64,000 bases of DNA from Bos javanicus (GCF_032452875.1 NW_026893836.1:186001-250000), one strand, 5' to 3'. Positions 1 to 13,864 are shown, counted from the stretch's first letter. Program-made: numbers and translations. Notes: generated by a model from the letters alone, not told the origin.

Positions 1-2060
1 CGTGATCAGTGCATGATCAGCCACATGACCAGTGCATGATCAATTACATGATCAGTGCATGGTCAGTCACGTGATCAGTGCATGATCATCACGTGGTCAG
101 TGCATGTGGAGTCATGTAGTCAATGCATGATAGCGCCGTAATCAGTGGACGATCAGTCCCGTGATGAGTGTATGATCAGCCAAGTGATCAGTGCAAGATA
201 TCTACGTGATCAGTGCATAATCAGTTACATGATCAGCGCATGATCAGCCACGTCATCAGTGCATGATAGCCACGTGAGCAGTGCATACAATTACGTGATC
301 AGTGCATGATCATTCACGTGATAGATGTGTGATCAGCGACGTGAACAGTGCATGCTCAGTCACGTTATCAGGGCCTGCTGAGCTGCGTGATTACTGTCTG
401 CTCATGTGCTTGACAATTGCCAGCTGAGATGTACGATTCCTGCCTGTCATCTCCTTGACAATTGCCACCTGTGCTGCATAATTCCTGCCTGCTCATCTAC
501 TTGATTATTGCCAGCTGAGCAGCATGATTTCTCAGAGCTGAGTTCCATGATTATAGCCTGCTGACTGATTCCTACCTAGTCAGCTCTTTGTTCATTGCCT
601 CCAGATGCACATGATCAGTGTGTGACACCAAATATAATCAGCACATGATCAGTCACATGATGAATGAATGATAAGCCAGGTGATCAGTGCATGATCAATT
701 TCGTGATCAGTGCATGATCAGTCATGTAACCACTACATGGTAGCTGCGTGATCACTGCATGATCAGCCAGGTGAGCAGTGCATGATAGCCACGTGATCAG
801 TGCATGATCAATCACGTGATACGTGTGTGATCAGCCACGTGATCAGTGCATGTTATCCACGGGATCAGTGCAGGATAGCCACGTGATCACTTCATGATTA
901 TTTACGTGATCTGTACATGATCAGTCACATGATACCTGTGTGATCAGCCACCGGATCAGTGCGTGACGAGCCATGTGATCAGTGCAGGATCAATTACGTG
1001 ATCAGTGCATGATCAGTCACATAACCACTAAATGGTAGCTACGTGATCATTGCGTGATCAGCCACGTGATCAGTGCATGATAGCTACGTGATCAGTGCAT
1101 GATAGCCACATGATCAGTGCATGAGAGCCACGTGATCAGTGCATGATCAGTCACGTGATACACGTGTGATCAGCCACGTGATCAGTGCATGATGAGCCAC
1201 GTGATCAGTGCAGGATCAATTACGTGATCAGTGCATGATCAGTCACGTGACCAGTACACGGTTGTTACGTGATCCTTGCATGATCAGCCACGTGAGCAGA
1301 GCATGATAGCCACGTGATCAGTGCATGATCAGTCACGTGATCAGTACATGATCAGTCACTTGAACAGTGCATGATCATTGACGGGATCTGTGCATGATCA
1401 GTCACGTGACCAGTATATGGTAGCTACGTGATCATTCCATGACGAGCCACGTGAGCAGTGCATGATAGCCACGTGATGTGTGCATGATCAGTTACGTGAG
1501 CAGAGTATGATCAGCCACGTGATCAGTGCATGAGTGCCACGTGATCAGTGCATGATATGTCACGTGACAGGTGTGTGATCAGCCAGGTGAGCAGTGCATG
1601 ATAGCCACGTGATCAGTGCATGATCAGTCACGTGATCAGTGCATGATCAGTCATGTGTTCAGTGCATGATCAGCCACGTGATCAGTGCATGATCAATTAC
1701 GTGATCAGTGCATGATCACTCACGGGACTAGTACATGGTAGCTACGTGATCATTGCATGATCAGCCACGGGATCAGTGCATGATCAATTACGTGATCATT
1801 GCATGATCAGCCACGTGATGAGTGCATGATCAGTCACGTGATCAGTGCATGATCAGCCATGTGATCAGTGCATGATCAGTCACGTGACAAGTACATGGTA
1901 GCTACGTGATCATTGCATGATCAGCCACGTGATCTGTGCATGATAGCCACGTGATCAGGTCATGATCAGTCACGTGATACGTGTGTGACCAGCCACGTGA
2001 CCATTGCATGATATCAGTGCATGATAGCCACGTGAGCAGTGCATGATAGCCACGTGATCA
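1..2060 (+). repeat. Truncated copy of part of the 13.48-kb unit
   Basis: This stretch matches 4052-6111 at a constant offset of 4051 and 17536-19595 at offset 17535, with only scattered substitutions seen. It contains a B-type D-block at 371-609. The match to 4052-6111 stops after base 2060, where the sequence reads CTGCATGATAGCC here but GTACATGATCAGTC in the other copy. The break therefore marks a recombination or deletion junction rather than gradual divergence. Confidence 0.88.
371..609 (+). repeat. D-block, type B
   Basis: This 239-bp diverged monomer cluster begins GGGCCTGCTGAGCTGCG and ends CCTCCAGATGCA. B-type markers are CATCTCCTTG, GCCACCTGTG, CATCTACTTG, TTTCTCAGAGC and GATTATAGCC, followed by GTGTGTGACACC. 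Private features shared with 4422 and 17906 are GAGATGTACG and CTACCTAGTC. Confidence 0.9.
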
Positions 2061-2858
2061 CTGCATGATAGCCACGTGATCAGTGCATGATCAGTCACGT
2101 GATCAGTGCATGGTCAGACACGTGAAGAGTGTATGATCAGCCACGTGATCAGTGCATGATATCCAAGTGATCAGTGCATGATCAATCACGTGATCAGTGT
2201 ATGATCAGCCAGGTGAACAGTGCATGCTCAGTCACGGGATCAGGGCCTGCTGAGCTGCGTGATTCCTGTCTGCTCATCTGCTTGACAATTGCCAGCTGAG
2301 CTGCACGATTCCTGCCTGTCATCTGCTTGACAATTGCCAGCTGTGCTTCATAATTCCTGCCTGCTCAGCTGCTTGATTATTGCCAGCTGAGCAGCATGAT
2401 TCCTCACACCTGAGTTCCATGATTATTGCCTGCTGACTGTTTGATTCGTGCCTACTCAGCTCTTTGTTTATTGCCTCCAGAGGCAAATGATCAGTGTATG
2501 ATAGCAAACATGATCAGCGCATGATCAGTCACATGATCAGAGCCATTAAGTCACGTGATCACTACATGATAGTCATGTGATTAGTCCATGCTCAGTCATG
2601 GTATCAGTGCATGATCAGCCACGTGATCAGTGCATGATCAGCCAGGTGATCATTTCATGATAGCTATGTGATCAGTTCATGATTTGTCACGTGATCTGTG
2701 AATGACCAGGCAGGTGATCAGTGTATGATCAGCGACGTGATCAATGCATGATCCGTCACCTAATGGGTGTATGATCAGTCACCTGACCGGTACATGGTAG
2801 CTACATGATCATTGCATGATCAGCCACGTGAGTAGTTCATGATAGCCACGTGATCAGT
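2061..2858 (+). repeat. Segment joined from a later part of the 13.48-kb unit
   Basis: This ~0.8 kb matches 11404-12201 (offset 9343) and 14908-15705 (offset 12847), including the A-type D-block at 2243-2485. The match to 14908-15705 is the closer one, because both carry GTAGTTCATG and the D-block ending GGCAAATG. Downstream of ~2858 the sequence continues as position 16343 does, so one A-type D-block with its flank (as at 15863-16105) is missing here. Both ends of the segment lie within otherwise uniform monomers. Confidence 0.82.
2243..2485 (+). repeat. D-block, type A
   Basis: This is a 243-bp A-type block. It reads as successive 22-23 bp steps: CTGCGTGATT-type monomers alternate with CTGCTTGACAATTGCC-type monomers, forming ~46-bp dimers. 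The first monomer has GATTCCTGTC, shared with 11586 and 15090, where most copies have GATTACTGTC. It ends AGGCAAATG, shared only with 15090, rather than the usual AGGCACATG. Confidence 0.9.
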
Positions 2859-4421
2859 GCATGAGTGCCACGTGATCAGTGCATGATATGTCACGTGACA
2901 GGTGTGTGGTAAGCCCCGTGAACAGTGCATGTTCAGCCACGTGATCAGTGCATGATATCCACGTGATCAGTGCATTATCAGTTACGTGAACAGTGTATGA
3001 TCAGCCACGTGAGCAGTACATGGTCAGACACATGAACAGTGTATGATCAAACACGTGATCAGTGCATGATATCCACGTGAACAGTGCATGATCACTCTTG
3101 TGAACAGTGCATGATCAGTCACGTGATCAGTGTATGATCAGCCACGTGATCAGTGCATGATAGCCACGTGATCAGTGCATGATGAGTCTCGTGAAGAGTG
3201 CATGATCAGTCACGTGAGCAGTGTATGATCAGCCACTTGATCAGTGCATGATCAATTACGTGATCAGTGCATGATCAGTCATGTGACCAGTACATGGTAG
3301 CTATGTGAACATTGTATGATCAGCCACGTAAGCAGTGCATGATAGACACGTGATCAGTGCATGATCAATCACGTGATCCGTACATGATCAGCCACGTGAT
3401 CAGTGCATGATCAGCCACATGATCAGTGCATGATCAATTACGTGATCAGTGCATGATCAGTCACGTGACCAGTACGTGGTAGCTACGTGATCATTGCCTG
3501 ATCAGCCACGTGATCAGTGCATGATAGCCACGTGATCAGTGCATGGTCAGTCATGTGTTACGTGTGTGATCAGCCACGTGATCAGTGCATGATATCCACG
3601 TGATCAGTGCATGACAGCCACGTGATCAGTGCATGAGAGCCACGTGATCAGTGCATGATCAGTCACGTGATACATGTGTGATCAGCCACGTGATCAGTGC
3701 ATGATGAGCCACGTGATCAGTGCAGGATCAATTACGTGATCAGTGCATGATCAGTCACGTGACCACTACATGGTTGCTACATGATCATTGCATGATCAGC
3801 CACGTGAGCAGAGCATGATAGCCACGTGATCAGTGCATGATCAGTCACGTGAACAGTGCATGATCATTTACATGATCTTTGCATGATCAGTCACGTGACC
3901 AGTATATGGTAGCTACGTGATCATTCGATGACGAGCCACGTGAGCAGTGCATGATAGCCACGTGATGTGTGCATGATCAGTTACGTGAGCAGAGTATGAT
4001 CAGCCACGTGATCAGTGCATGAGTGCCACGTGATCAGTGCATGATCAGCCACGTGATCAGTGCATGATCAGCCACATGACCAGTGCATGATCAATTACAT
4101 GATCAGTGCATGGTCAGTTACGTGATCAGTGCATGATCATCACGTGGTCAGTGCATGTGGAGTCATGTAGTCAATGCATGATAGCGCCGTAATCAGTGGA
4201 CGATCAGTCCCGTGATGAGTGTATGATCAGCCAAGTGATCAGTGCAAGATATCTACGTGATCAGTGCATAATCAGTTACATGATCAGCGCATGATCAGCC
4301 ACGTCATCAGTGCATGATAGCCACGTGAGCAGTGCATACAATTACGTGATCAGTGCATGATCATTCACGTGATAGATGTGTGATCAGCGAAGTGAACAGT
4401 GCATGCTCAGTCACGTTATCA

Positions 4422-4660
4422 GGGCCTGCTGAGCTGCGTGATTACTGTCTGCTCATGTGCTTGACAATTGCCAGCTGAGATGTACGATTCCTGCCTGTCA
4501 TCTCCTTGACAATTGCCACCTGTGCTGCATAATTCCTGCCTGCTCATCTACTTGATTATTGCCAGCTGAGCAGCATGATTTCTCAGAGCTGAGTTCCATG
4601 ATTATAGCCTGCTGACTGATTCCTACCTAGTCAGCTCTTTGTTCATTGCCTCCAGATGCA
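4422..4660 (+). repeat. D-block, type B
   Basis: This is the partner of 371-609, exactly 4051 bp away, with the same length and the same B-type markers. It opens the nine-block series of copy 1. Confidence 0.9.
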
Positions 4661-6860
4661 CATGATCAGTGTGTGACACCAAATATAATCAGCACATGAT
4701 CAGTCACATGATGAATGAATGATAAGCCAGGTGATCAGTGCATGATCAATTTCGTGATCAGTGCATGATCAGTCATGTAACCACTACATGGTAGCTGCGT
4801 GATCACTGCATGATCAGCCAGGTGAGCAGTGCATGATAGCCACGTGATCAGTGCATGATCAATCACGTGATACGTGTGTGATCAGCCACGTGATCAGTGC
4901 ATGTTATCCACGGGATCAGTGCAGGATAGCCACGTGATCACTTCATGATTATTTACGTGATCTGTACATGATCAGTCACATGATACCTGTGTGATCAGCC
5001 ACCGGATCAGTGCGTGACGAGCCATGTGATCAGTGCAGGATCAATTACGTGATCAGTGCATGATCAGTCACATAACCACTAAATGGTAGCTACGTGATCA
5101 TTGCGTGATCAGCCACGTGATCAGTGCATGATAGCTACGTGATCAGTGCATGATAGCCACATGATCAGTGCATGAGAGCCACGTGATCAGTGCATGATCA
5201 GTCACGTGATACACGTGTGATCAGCCACGTGATCAGTGCATGATGAGCCACGTGATCAGTGCAGGATCAATTACGTGATCAGTGCATGATCAGTCACGTG
5301 ACCAGTACATGGCTGTTACGTGATCCTTGCATGATCAGCCACGTGAGCAGAGCATGATAGCCACGTGATCAGTGCATGATCAGTCACGTGATCAGTACAT
5401 GATCAGTCACTTGAACAGTGCATGATCATTGACGGGATCTGTGCATGATCAGTCACGTGACCAGTATATGGTAGCTACGTGATCATTCCATGACGAGCCA
5501 CGTGAGCAGTGCATGATAGCCACGTGATGTGTGCATGATCAGTTACGTGAGCAGAGTATGATCAGCCACGTGATCAGTGCATGAGTGCCACGTGATCAGT
5601 GCATGATACGTCACGTGACAGGTGTGTGATCAGCCAGGTGAGCAGTGCATGATAGCCACGTGATCAGTGCATGATCAGTCACGTGATCAGTGCATGATCA
5701 GTCATGTGTTCAGTGCATGATCAGCCACGTGATCAGTGCATGATCAATTACGTGATCAGTGCATGATCACTCACGGGACTAGTACATGGTAGCTACGTGA
5801 TCATTGCATGATCAGCCACGGGATCAGTGCATGATCAATTACGTGATCATTGCATGATCAGCCACGTGATGAGTGCATGATCAGTCACGTGATCAGTGCA
5901 TGATCAGCCATGTGATCAGTGCATGATCAGTCACGTGACAAGTACATGGTAGCTACGTGATCATTGCATGATCAGCCACGTGATCTGTGCATGATAGCCA
6001 CGTGATCAGGTCATGATCAGTCACGTGATACGTGTGTGACCAGCCACGTGACCATTGCATGATATCAGTGCATGATAGCCACGTGAGCAGTGCATGATAG
6101 CCACGTGATCAGTACATGATCAGTCAAGTGATACGTGTGTGATCAGCCACGTGATCAGTGCATGATATCCACGTGATCAGTGCAGGATAGCCACGTCATC
6201 ACTTCATGATTAGTCACGTGATCTGTACATGATCAGTCACGTGATACGTGTGTGATCAGCCACCGGATCAGTGCGTGATGAGCCATGTGATCAGTGCAGG
6301 ATCAATTACGTGATCAGTGCATGATCAGTCACGAGACCAGTACATGGTTGCTACGTGATCGTTGCATGATCAGCCACGTGAGCAGAGCATGATAGCCACG
6401 TGATCAGTGCATTATCAGTCACATGATCAGTACATGATCAGTCACGTTAACAGTGCATGATCTTTTACGTGATCTGTGCATGATAAGTCACGTGACCAGT
6501 ATCTGGTAGCTTTGTGATCATTCCATGACGAACCACGTGAGTGTGCATGATAGCCACGTGATGTGTGCATGATCAGTTACGTGAGCAGAGTATGATCAGC
6601 CACGTGATCAGTGCATGAGTGCCAGGTGATCAGTGCATGATATGTCACGTGACAGGTGTGTGATCAGCCACGTGAACAGTGCATGTTCAGCCACGTATTC
6701 AGTGCATGATAGCCACGTGATCAGTGCATGGTCAAACAAGTGAAGAGTGTATGATCAGCCACGTGATCAGTGCATGATATCCAAGTGATCAGTGCATGAT
6801 CAATCACGTGATCAGAGTATGATCAGCCACGTGAACAGTGCATGCTCAGTCACGTGATCA

Positions 6861-7102
6861 GGGCCTGCTGAGCTGCGTGATTACTGTATGCTCATCTGCT
6901 TTACAATTGGCAGCTGAGCTGCACGATTCCTGCCTGTCATCTGCTTGACAATTGCCAGCTGTGCTGTGTAATTCCTGCCTGCTAGCTGCTTGATTATTGC
7001 CAGCTGAGCAGCATGATTCCTCACACCTGAGTTCCATGATTCTTGCCTGCTGACTATATGATTCGTGCCTACTCAGCTCTTTGTTTATTGCCTCCAGAGG
7101 CA
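6861..7102 (+). repeat. D-block, type A, with 1-bp deletion
   Basis: This A-type block is 242 bp because GCTCAGCTGC has become GCTAGCTGC near 6983. It also carries GACTATATGATTC where most copies have GACTGTTTGATTC. The deletion shifts frame and lengthens an incidental minus-strand reading frame to 88 codons; there is no sign that it is translated. Confidence 0.88.
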
Positions 7103-8280
7103 CATGATCAGTGTATGATAGCATACATGATCAGCGAATGATCAGTAACATGATCAGAGTCATTAAGTCACGTGATCACTACATGAGAGGCATGTGATCA
7201 GTCCATGCTCAGTCACGGTATCAGTGCATGATCAGCCACGTGATCAGTGCATGATCTGTCACATGATTAGTGTATGATCATCCACGTGATCAGTGCATGG
7301 GGAGTCATGTGATCAGTGCATGATATAGACGTGATCAGTGCATGATCAGTCTCGTGGTCAGTGCATGATAGCCACGTGATCAGTGCATGATCAGTCACCT
7401 GATGGGTGTATGATCATTCACGTGACCTGTACATGGTAGCTACATGATCATTGCATGATCAACCACGTGAGTAGTGCACGATAGCCACGTGATCACTGCA
7501 TGATCAGACACGTGATCAGTGCATGATCAGTCATGTGACCAATACATGGTAGCTGCGTGAATATCACATGATCAGCCACGTGATGAGAGCATGATCAGTC
7601 ACGTGATCAGTGCATGATCAGCCATGTGATCAGTGCATGATCAGTCACGTGACAAGTACATGGTAGCTACGTGATCATTGCATGATCAGCCACGTGAGCA
7701 TTGCATGATAGCCACGTGATCAGTGCATGATCAGTCACGAGATCAGTGCATGATCAGTCACGTGATCAGTGCATGATCAGCCAAGTGATCAGTGCATGAC
7801 CAGGCACGTGATCAGTGTATGTCCAGCCAATTGATCAGTGCATGATAGCCACGTGATCAGTGCATGATCAGTCACGTGATCAGTGCATGATCAGTCACAT
7901 GATCAGTGTATGATCAGCCACGTGATCAGTGCATGATCAGCCACAAGATCAGTGCATGATCAATTACGTGATCAGTGCATGATCAAGCACGTGACCAGTA
8001 CATGGTAGCTACGTGATCATTGCCAGATCAGCGACGTGAGCAGTGAATGATAGCCACGTGATCAGTGCATGATCAGTCACGTGATCAGTGCATGATCATC
8101 CACGTGATCAGTGCATGTGAGTCATGTAGTCAATGCATAATAGCGCCGTGATCAGTGCACGATCAGTCCCGTGATGAGTGTATGATCAGCCAAGTGATCA
8201 GTACAAGATAGCTATGTGATCAGTGCATGATCAGTCACATGATCCGTGCATGATCAGTCACGTGATAGGTGTGTGATCAG

Positions 8281-8395
8281 TCACATGATCAGTGCATGAT
8301 CAGTCACATGATCAGTGCATGATCAGTCACATGATCAGTGCATGATCAGTCACATGATCAGTGCATGATCAGTCACATGATCAGTGCATGATCAG
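8281..8395 (+). repeat. Five perfect tandem 23-mers of the CACATG variant
   Basis: TCACATGATCAG plus TGCATGATCAG is repeated five times without a mismatch, with repeat starts at 8281, 8304, 8327, 8350 and 8373. The next monomer reverts to CACGTG. Neighbouring monomers differ from each other at several positions, so this run is a local, recent amplification of one CpG-decayed monomer. The same run is found in copy 2 at 21764-21878. Confidence 0.93.
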
Positions 8396-10883
8396 TCACG
8401 TGATTAGTGCATGATCAATTATCTGATCAGTGCATGATCAGTCACGTGACAAGTGCATGGTAGCTACCTGATCATTGCATGATCAGCCACGTGATCAGTG
8501 CATGATAGCCACGTGATCAGTGCATAATAGCCACGTGATCAGTGCATGATCAGTCACGTGATACGTGTGTGATCAGCCACGTGATCAGTGCATGATATCC
8601 ACGTGATCAGTGCAGGATAGCCACGTGATCACTTCATGATTATTTACGTGACTTGTACATGATCAGTCACGTGATACGTGTGTGATCAGCCACCGGATCA
8701 GTGCGTGATTAGCCATGTGATCAGTGCAGGATCAATTACGTGATCAGTGCATGATCAGTCACATGACCAGTACATGGTAGTTACGTGATCATTGCGTGAT
8801 CAGCCACGTGATCAGTGCATGATAGCTACGTGATCAGTGCATGATAGCCACATGATCAGTGCATGAGAGCCACGTGATGAGTGCATGATCAGTCACGTGA
8901 TACATGTGTTCAGCCACGTGATCAGTGCATGATGAGCCACGTGATCAGTGCATGATCAGCCAGGTGATCATTTCATGATAGCTATGTGATCAGTTCATGA
9001 TTTGTCATGTGATCTGTGCATGACCAGGCAGGTGGTCAGTGTATGATCAGTGACGTGATCAGTGCATGACCCGTCACCTGATGGGTGTATGATCAGTCAC
9101 CTGACCGGTACATGGTAGCTACATGATCATTGCATGATCAGCCACGTGAGTAGTGCATGATTGCCACGTGATCAGTGCATGATCAATCACGTGTTCAGTG
9201 CATGATCAGTCATGTAATCTGTGCATGACCAGGCACGTGATCAGTGTATGACCAGCCAAGTGATCAGTGCATGATAGCCACGTGATCAGTGCATGATCAG
9301 TGACGTGATCAGTGCATGATCAGTCACCTGATCAGTGGATGATCAGCCACGTGATCAGTGCATGATCAGCCACATGATCAGTGCATGATCAATTACGAGA
9401 TCAGTGCATGATCAGTCACCTGATGGGTGTATGATCATTCACGTGAACTGTACATGGTAGCTACATGATCATTGCATGATCAGCCACGTGAGTAGTGCAC
9501 GATAGCCACGTGATCACTGCATGATCAGTCACGTGATCAGTGCATGATCAGTCATTTGACCAGTACATGGTAGCTGCGTGATCATCCCATGATCAGCCAC
9601 GTGAGCAGTGCATGATAGCCACGTGATCAGTGCACGATCAGACACGAGATCTGTGCATGATCAGTCAGGTAATCAGTGCATGATCAGCCACGTGATCAGT
9701 GCAGGACCAGGCACGTGATCAGTGTATGTCCAGCCAAGTGATCAGTGCATGATAGCCACGTAATCAGTGCATGATCAGTCACGTGATCAGTGCATGATCA
9801 GTCACGTTATCAGTGTATTATCAGCCACGTGATCAGTGCATGATCAGCCACATGATCAGTGCATAATCAATTACATGATCAGTGCATGATCAGTCATGTG
9901 ACCAGTACATGGGAGCTACGTGATCATTGACAGATCAGCTACATGAGCAGTGCGTGATAGCCACGTGATCAGTGCATGATCAGCCATGTGATCAGTGAAT
10001 GATCAGTCACGTGATCAGTGCATGATCAGCCACGTGATCAGTGCAGGACAAGGCACGTGATCAGTGTATGTCCAGCCAAGTGATCAGTGCATGATAGCCA
10101 CGTGATCAGTGCATGATCAGGCACGTGATCAGTGGATGATCAGCCACGTGATTAATGCATGATCAGCCACATGATCAGTGCATGATCAATTACGTGATCA
10201 GTGCATGATCAGTCACCTGATGGGTGTATGATCATTCACGTGAACTGTACATGGTAGCTACATGATCATTGCATGATCAGACACGTGAGTAGTGCACGAT
10301 AGCCACGTGATAACTGCATGATCTGTCACGTGATAAGTGCATGATCAGTCATGTGACCAGTACATGGTAGCTGCGTGATCATCGCATGATCAGCCACGTG
10401 ATCAGTGCTTGATCAGTCACGTGATCAGTGGATGATCAGCCACGTGATCAATGCATGATCAGCCACATGATCAGTGCATGATCAATTACGTGATCAGTGC
10501 ATGATCAGTCACGTGAGCAGTACATGGTAGCTACGTGAGCATTGCCAGATCAACCACGAGAGCAGTGCATGATAGCCACGTGATCAGTGCATGATCAGCC
10601 ATGTGATCAGTGCATGATCAGTCACGTGATCAGTGCATGGTCAGTCACGTGATCAGTGCATTATCATCCACGTGATCAGTGCATGTGGAGTCATGTAGTC
10701 AATGCCTGATAGCGCCGTGATCAGTGCATGATCAGTCCCGTGATGAGTGTATGATCAGCCAAGTGATCAGTGCAAGACCGCCACGTGATCAGTGCATGAT
10801 CAGTCACATGATCAGTGCATGATCAGTCACGTGATAGTTGTGTGAAAAGCCATGTGAACAGTGCATGCTCAGTCACGTGATCA

Positions 10884-11122
10884 GGGACTGCTGAGCTGCG
10901 TGATTACTGTCTGCTCATCTGCTTGACAATTTCCAGCTGAGCTGCACGATTCCTGCCTGTCATCTCCTTGACAATTGCCACCTGTGCTGCGTAATTCCTG
11001 CCTGCTGATCTACTTGATTATTGCCAGCTGAGCAGCATCATTTCTCAGAGCTGAGTTCCACGATTAAAGCCTGCTGACTGACTCCTGCCTACTCAGCTCT
11101 ATGTTCATTGCCTCCAGAGGCA
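10884..11122 (+). repeat. D-block, type B'
   Basis: This B-like block is 239 bp and starts GGGACTGCTG. Subtype markers are ACTGACTCCTGCC and CTCTATGTTC, shared with 14388. It is followed by CATGATCCGTGTGTG and then ACACCAAACATG. Confidence 0.88.
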
Positions 11123-11585
11123 CATGATCCGTGTGTGACACCAAACATGATCAGCACATGATCAGTCACATGATGAATGCATGATAAGCCAGGTGATCAG
11201 TGCATGATCAATTATGTGATCAGTGCATGATCAGTCATGTGACCAGTACATGGTAGCTGCGTGATCATTGCATGATCAGCCACGTGAGCAGTGCATGATC
11301 AGCCACGTGATCAGTGCATGATCAGTCACGTGACCAGTATATGGTAGCTAGGTGGTCATTTCATGATCAGCCATGTGATCTATGCATGATAGCCACGTGA
11401 TCACTGCATGATAGCCACGTGATCAGTGCATGATCAGTCACGTGATCAGTGCATGGTCAGACACGTGAAGAGTGTATGATCAGCCACGTGATCAGTGCAT
11501 GATATCCAAGTGATCAGTGCATGATCAATCACGTGATCAGTGTATGATCAGCCAGGTGAACAGTGCATGCTCAGTCACGGGATCA

Positions 11586-11828
11586 GGGCCTGCTGAGCTG
11601 CGTGATTCCTGTCTGCTCATCTGCTTGACAATTGCCAGCTGAGCTGCACGATTCCTGCCTGTCATCTGCTTGACAATTGACAGCTGTGCTTCGTAATTCC
11701 TGCCTGCTCAGCTGCTTGATTATTGCCAGCTGAGCAGCATGATTCCTCACACCTGAGTTCCATGATTATTGCCTGCTGACTGTTTGATTCGTGCCTACTC
11801 AGCTCTTTGTTTATTGCCTCCAGAGGCA
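11586..11828 (+). repeat. D-block, type A
   Basis: This 243-bp A-type block is matched to 2243 and 15090 by GATTCCTGTC in its first monomer. GACAATTGACAG near 11673 is a private change from GACAATTGCCAG. Confidence 0.9.
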
Positions 11829-13083
11829 CATGATCAGTGTATGATAGCAAACATGATCAGCGCATGATCAGTCACATGATCCGAGCCATTAAGTCACGTG
11901 ATCACTACATGATAGTCATGTGATCAGTCCATGCTCAGTCACGGTATCAGTGCATGATCAGCCACGTGATCAGTGCATGATCAGCCAGGTGATCATTTCA
12001 TGATAGCTATGTGATCAGTTCATGATTTGTCACGTGATCTGTGAATGACCAGGCAGGTGATCAGTGTATGATCAGCGATGTGATCAATGCATGATCCGTC
12101 ACCTAATGGGTGTATGATCAGTCACCTGACCGGTACATGGTAGCTACATGATCATTGCATGATCAGCCACGTGAGTAGTGCATGATAGCCACGTGATCAG
12201 TGCATATTCAATCACGTGTTCAGTGCATGATCAGTCATGTAATCTGTGCATGACCAGGCACCTGATCAGTGTATGACCAGCCAAGTGATGAGTGCATGAT
12301 AGCCACGTGATCAGTGCATGATCAGTGACGTGATCAGTGCATGATCAGTCACGTGATCTGTGGATGATCAACCACGTGATTAGTGCATGATCAGCCACAT
12401 GATCAGTGCATGATCAGTCACGTGACCAGTACATGGTAGCTACGTGATCATTTCCAGATCAGCCACGTGAGCAGAGCATGATAGCCACGTGATCAGTGCA
12501 TGATCAGTCACGTGAACAGTGCATGATCATTTACATGATCTTTGCATGATCAGTCACGTGACCAGTATATGGTAGCTACGTGATCATTCGATGACGAGCC
12601 ACGTGAGCAGTGCATGATAGCCACGTGATGTGTGCATGATCAGTTACGTGAGCAGAGTATGATCAGCCACGTGATCAGTGCATGAGTGCCACGTGATCAG
12701 TGCATGATCAGCCACGTGATCAGTGCATGATCAGCCACATGACCAGTGCATGATCAATTACATGATCAGTGCATGGTCAGTCACGTGATCAGTGCATGAT
12801 CATCACGTGGTCAGTGCATGTGGAGTCATGTAGTCAATGCATGATAGCGCCGTAATCAGTGGACGATCAGTCCCGTGATGAGTGTATGATCAGCCAAGTG
12901 ATCAGTGAAAGATATCTACGTGATCAGTGCATGATCAGTTACATGATCAGCGCATGATCAGCCACGTCATCAGTGCATGATAGCCACGTGAGCAGTGCAT
13001 ACAATTACGTGATCAGTGCATGATCATTCACGTGATAGTGTGTGATCAGCGACGTGAACAGTGCATGCTCAGTCACGTTATCA

Positions 13084-13308
13084 GTGCCTGCTGAGCTGCG
13101 TGATTACTGTCTGCTCATGTGCTTGACAATTGCCAGCTGAGATGTACGATTCCTGCCTGTCATCTCCTTGACAATTGCCACCTGTGCTGCATAATTCCTG
13201 CCTGCTCATCTACTTGATTATTGCCAGCTGAGCAGCATGATTTCTCAGAGCTGAGTTCCATGATTATAGCCTGCCTACTCAGCTCTTTGTTCATTGCCTC
13301 CAGATGCA
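13084..13308 (+). repeat. D-block, type B, 14-bp deletion
   Basis: This B-type block is shortened to 225 bp: the stretch TGACTGATTCCTAC is missing after GATTATAGCCTGC. It starts GTGCCTGCTG rather than GGGCCTGCTG. The same deletion and start are present at 26556, so both predate the 13.48-kb duplication. Confidence 0.9.
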
Positions 13309-13864
13309 CATGATCAGTGTGTGACACCAAATATAATCAGCACATGATCAGTCACATGATGAATGCATGATAAGCCAGGTGATCAGTGCATGATCAATTA
13401 CGTGATCAGTGCATGATCAGTCATGTAACCACTACATGGTAGCTGCGTGATCACTGCATGATCAGCCAGGTGAGCAGTGCATGATAGCCACGTGATCAGT
13501 GCATGATCAGTCACGTGATCAGTGCATGATCAGTCATGTGTTCAGTGCATGATCAGCCACGTGATCAGTGCATGATCAATTACGTGATCAGTGCATGATC
13601 ACTCACGGGACCAGTACATGGTAGCTACGTGATCATTGCCTGATCAGCCACGTGATCAGTGCATGATCAATTACGTGATCAGTGCATGATCAGTTACGTG
13701 AGCAGTGTATGATCAGCCACGTGATCAGTGCATGGTCAGACCCATGAACAGTGTATGATTAGCCACGTGATCAATGCATGATATCCAAGTGATCAGTGCA
13801 TGATCAATCACGTGATCAGTGTATGATCAGCCACGTGAACAGTGCATGCTCAGTCACGTGACCA

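Noticed and set aside
371..609. D-block as a transposon or retroelement insertion
   Set aside because: There are no terminal repeats, target-site duplication, poly-A tail or coding segment. It steps in the same 22-23 bp register as the array.
2319..2507. Repeated ~62-codon minus-strand reading frame in A-type D-blocks
   Set aside because: It begins at TTG in most copies, has no related protein that I recognise, and lies wholly in diverged satellite monomers. It is open only because D-blocks lost TGATCA. Copies with one change (42457, 58294, 59835, 63483) lose it with no compensating change.
6858..7124. 88-codon minus-strand frame
   Set aside because: It is the same incidental frame lengthened by a 1-bp deletion (GCTCAGCTGC to GCTAGCTGC) in one D-block. 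A frameshifted tail of repeat translation is not evidence of a gene.
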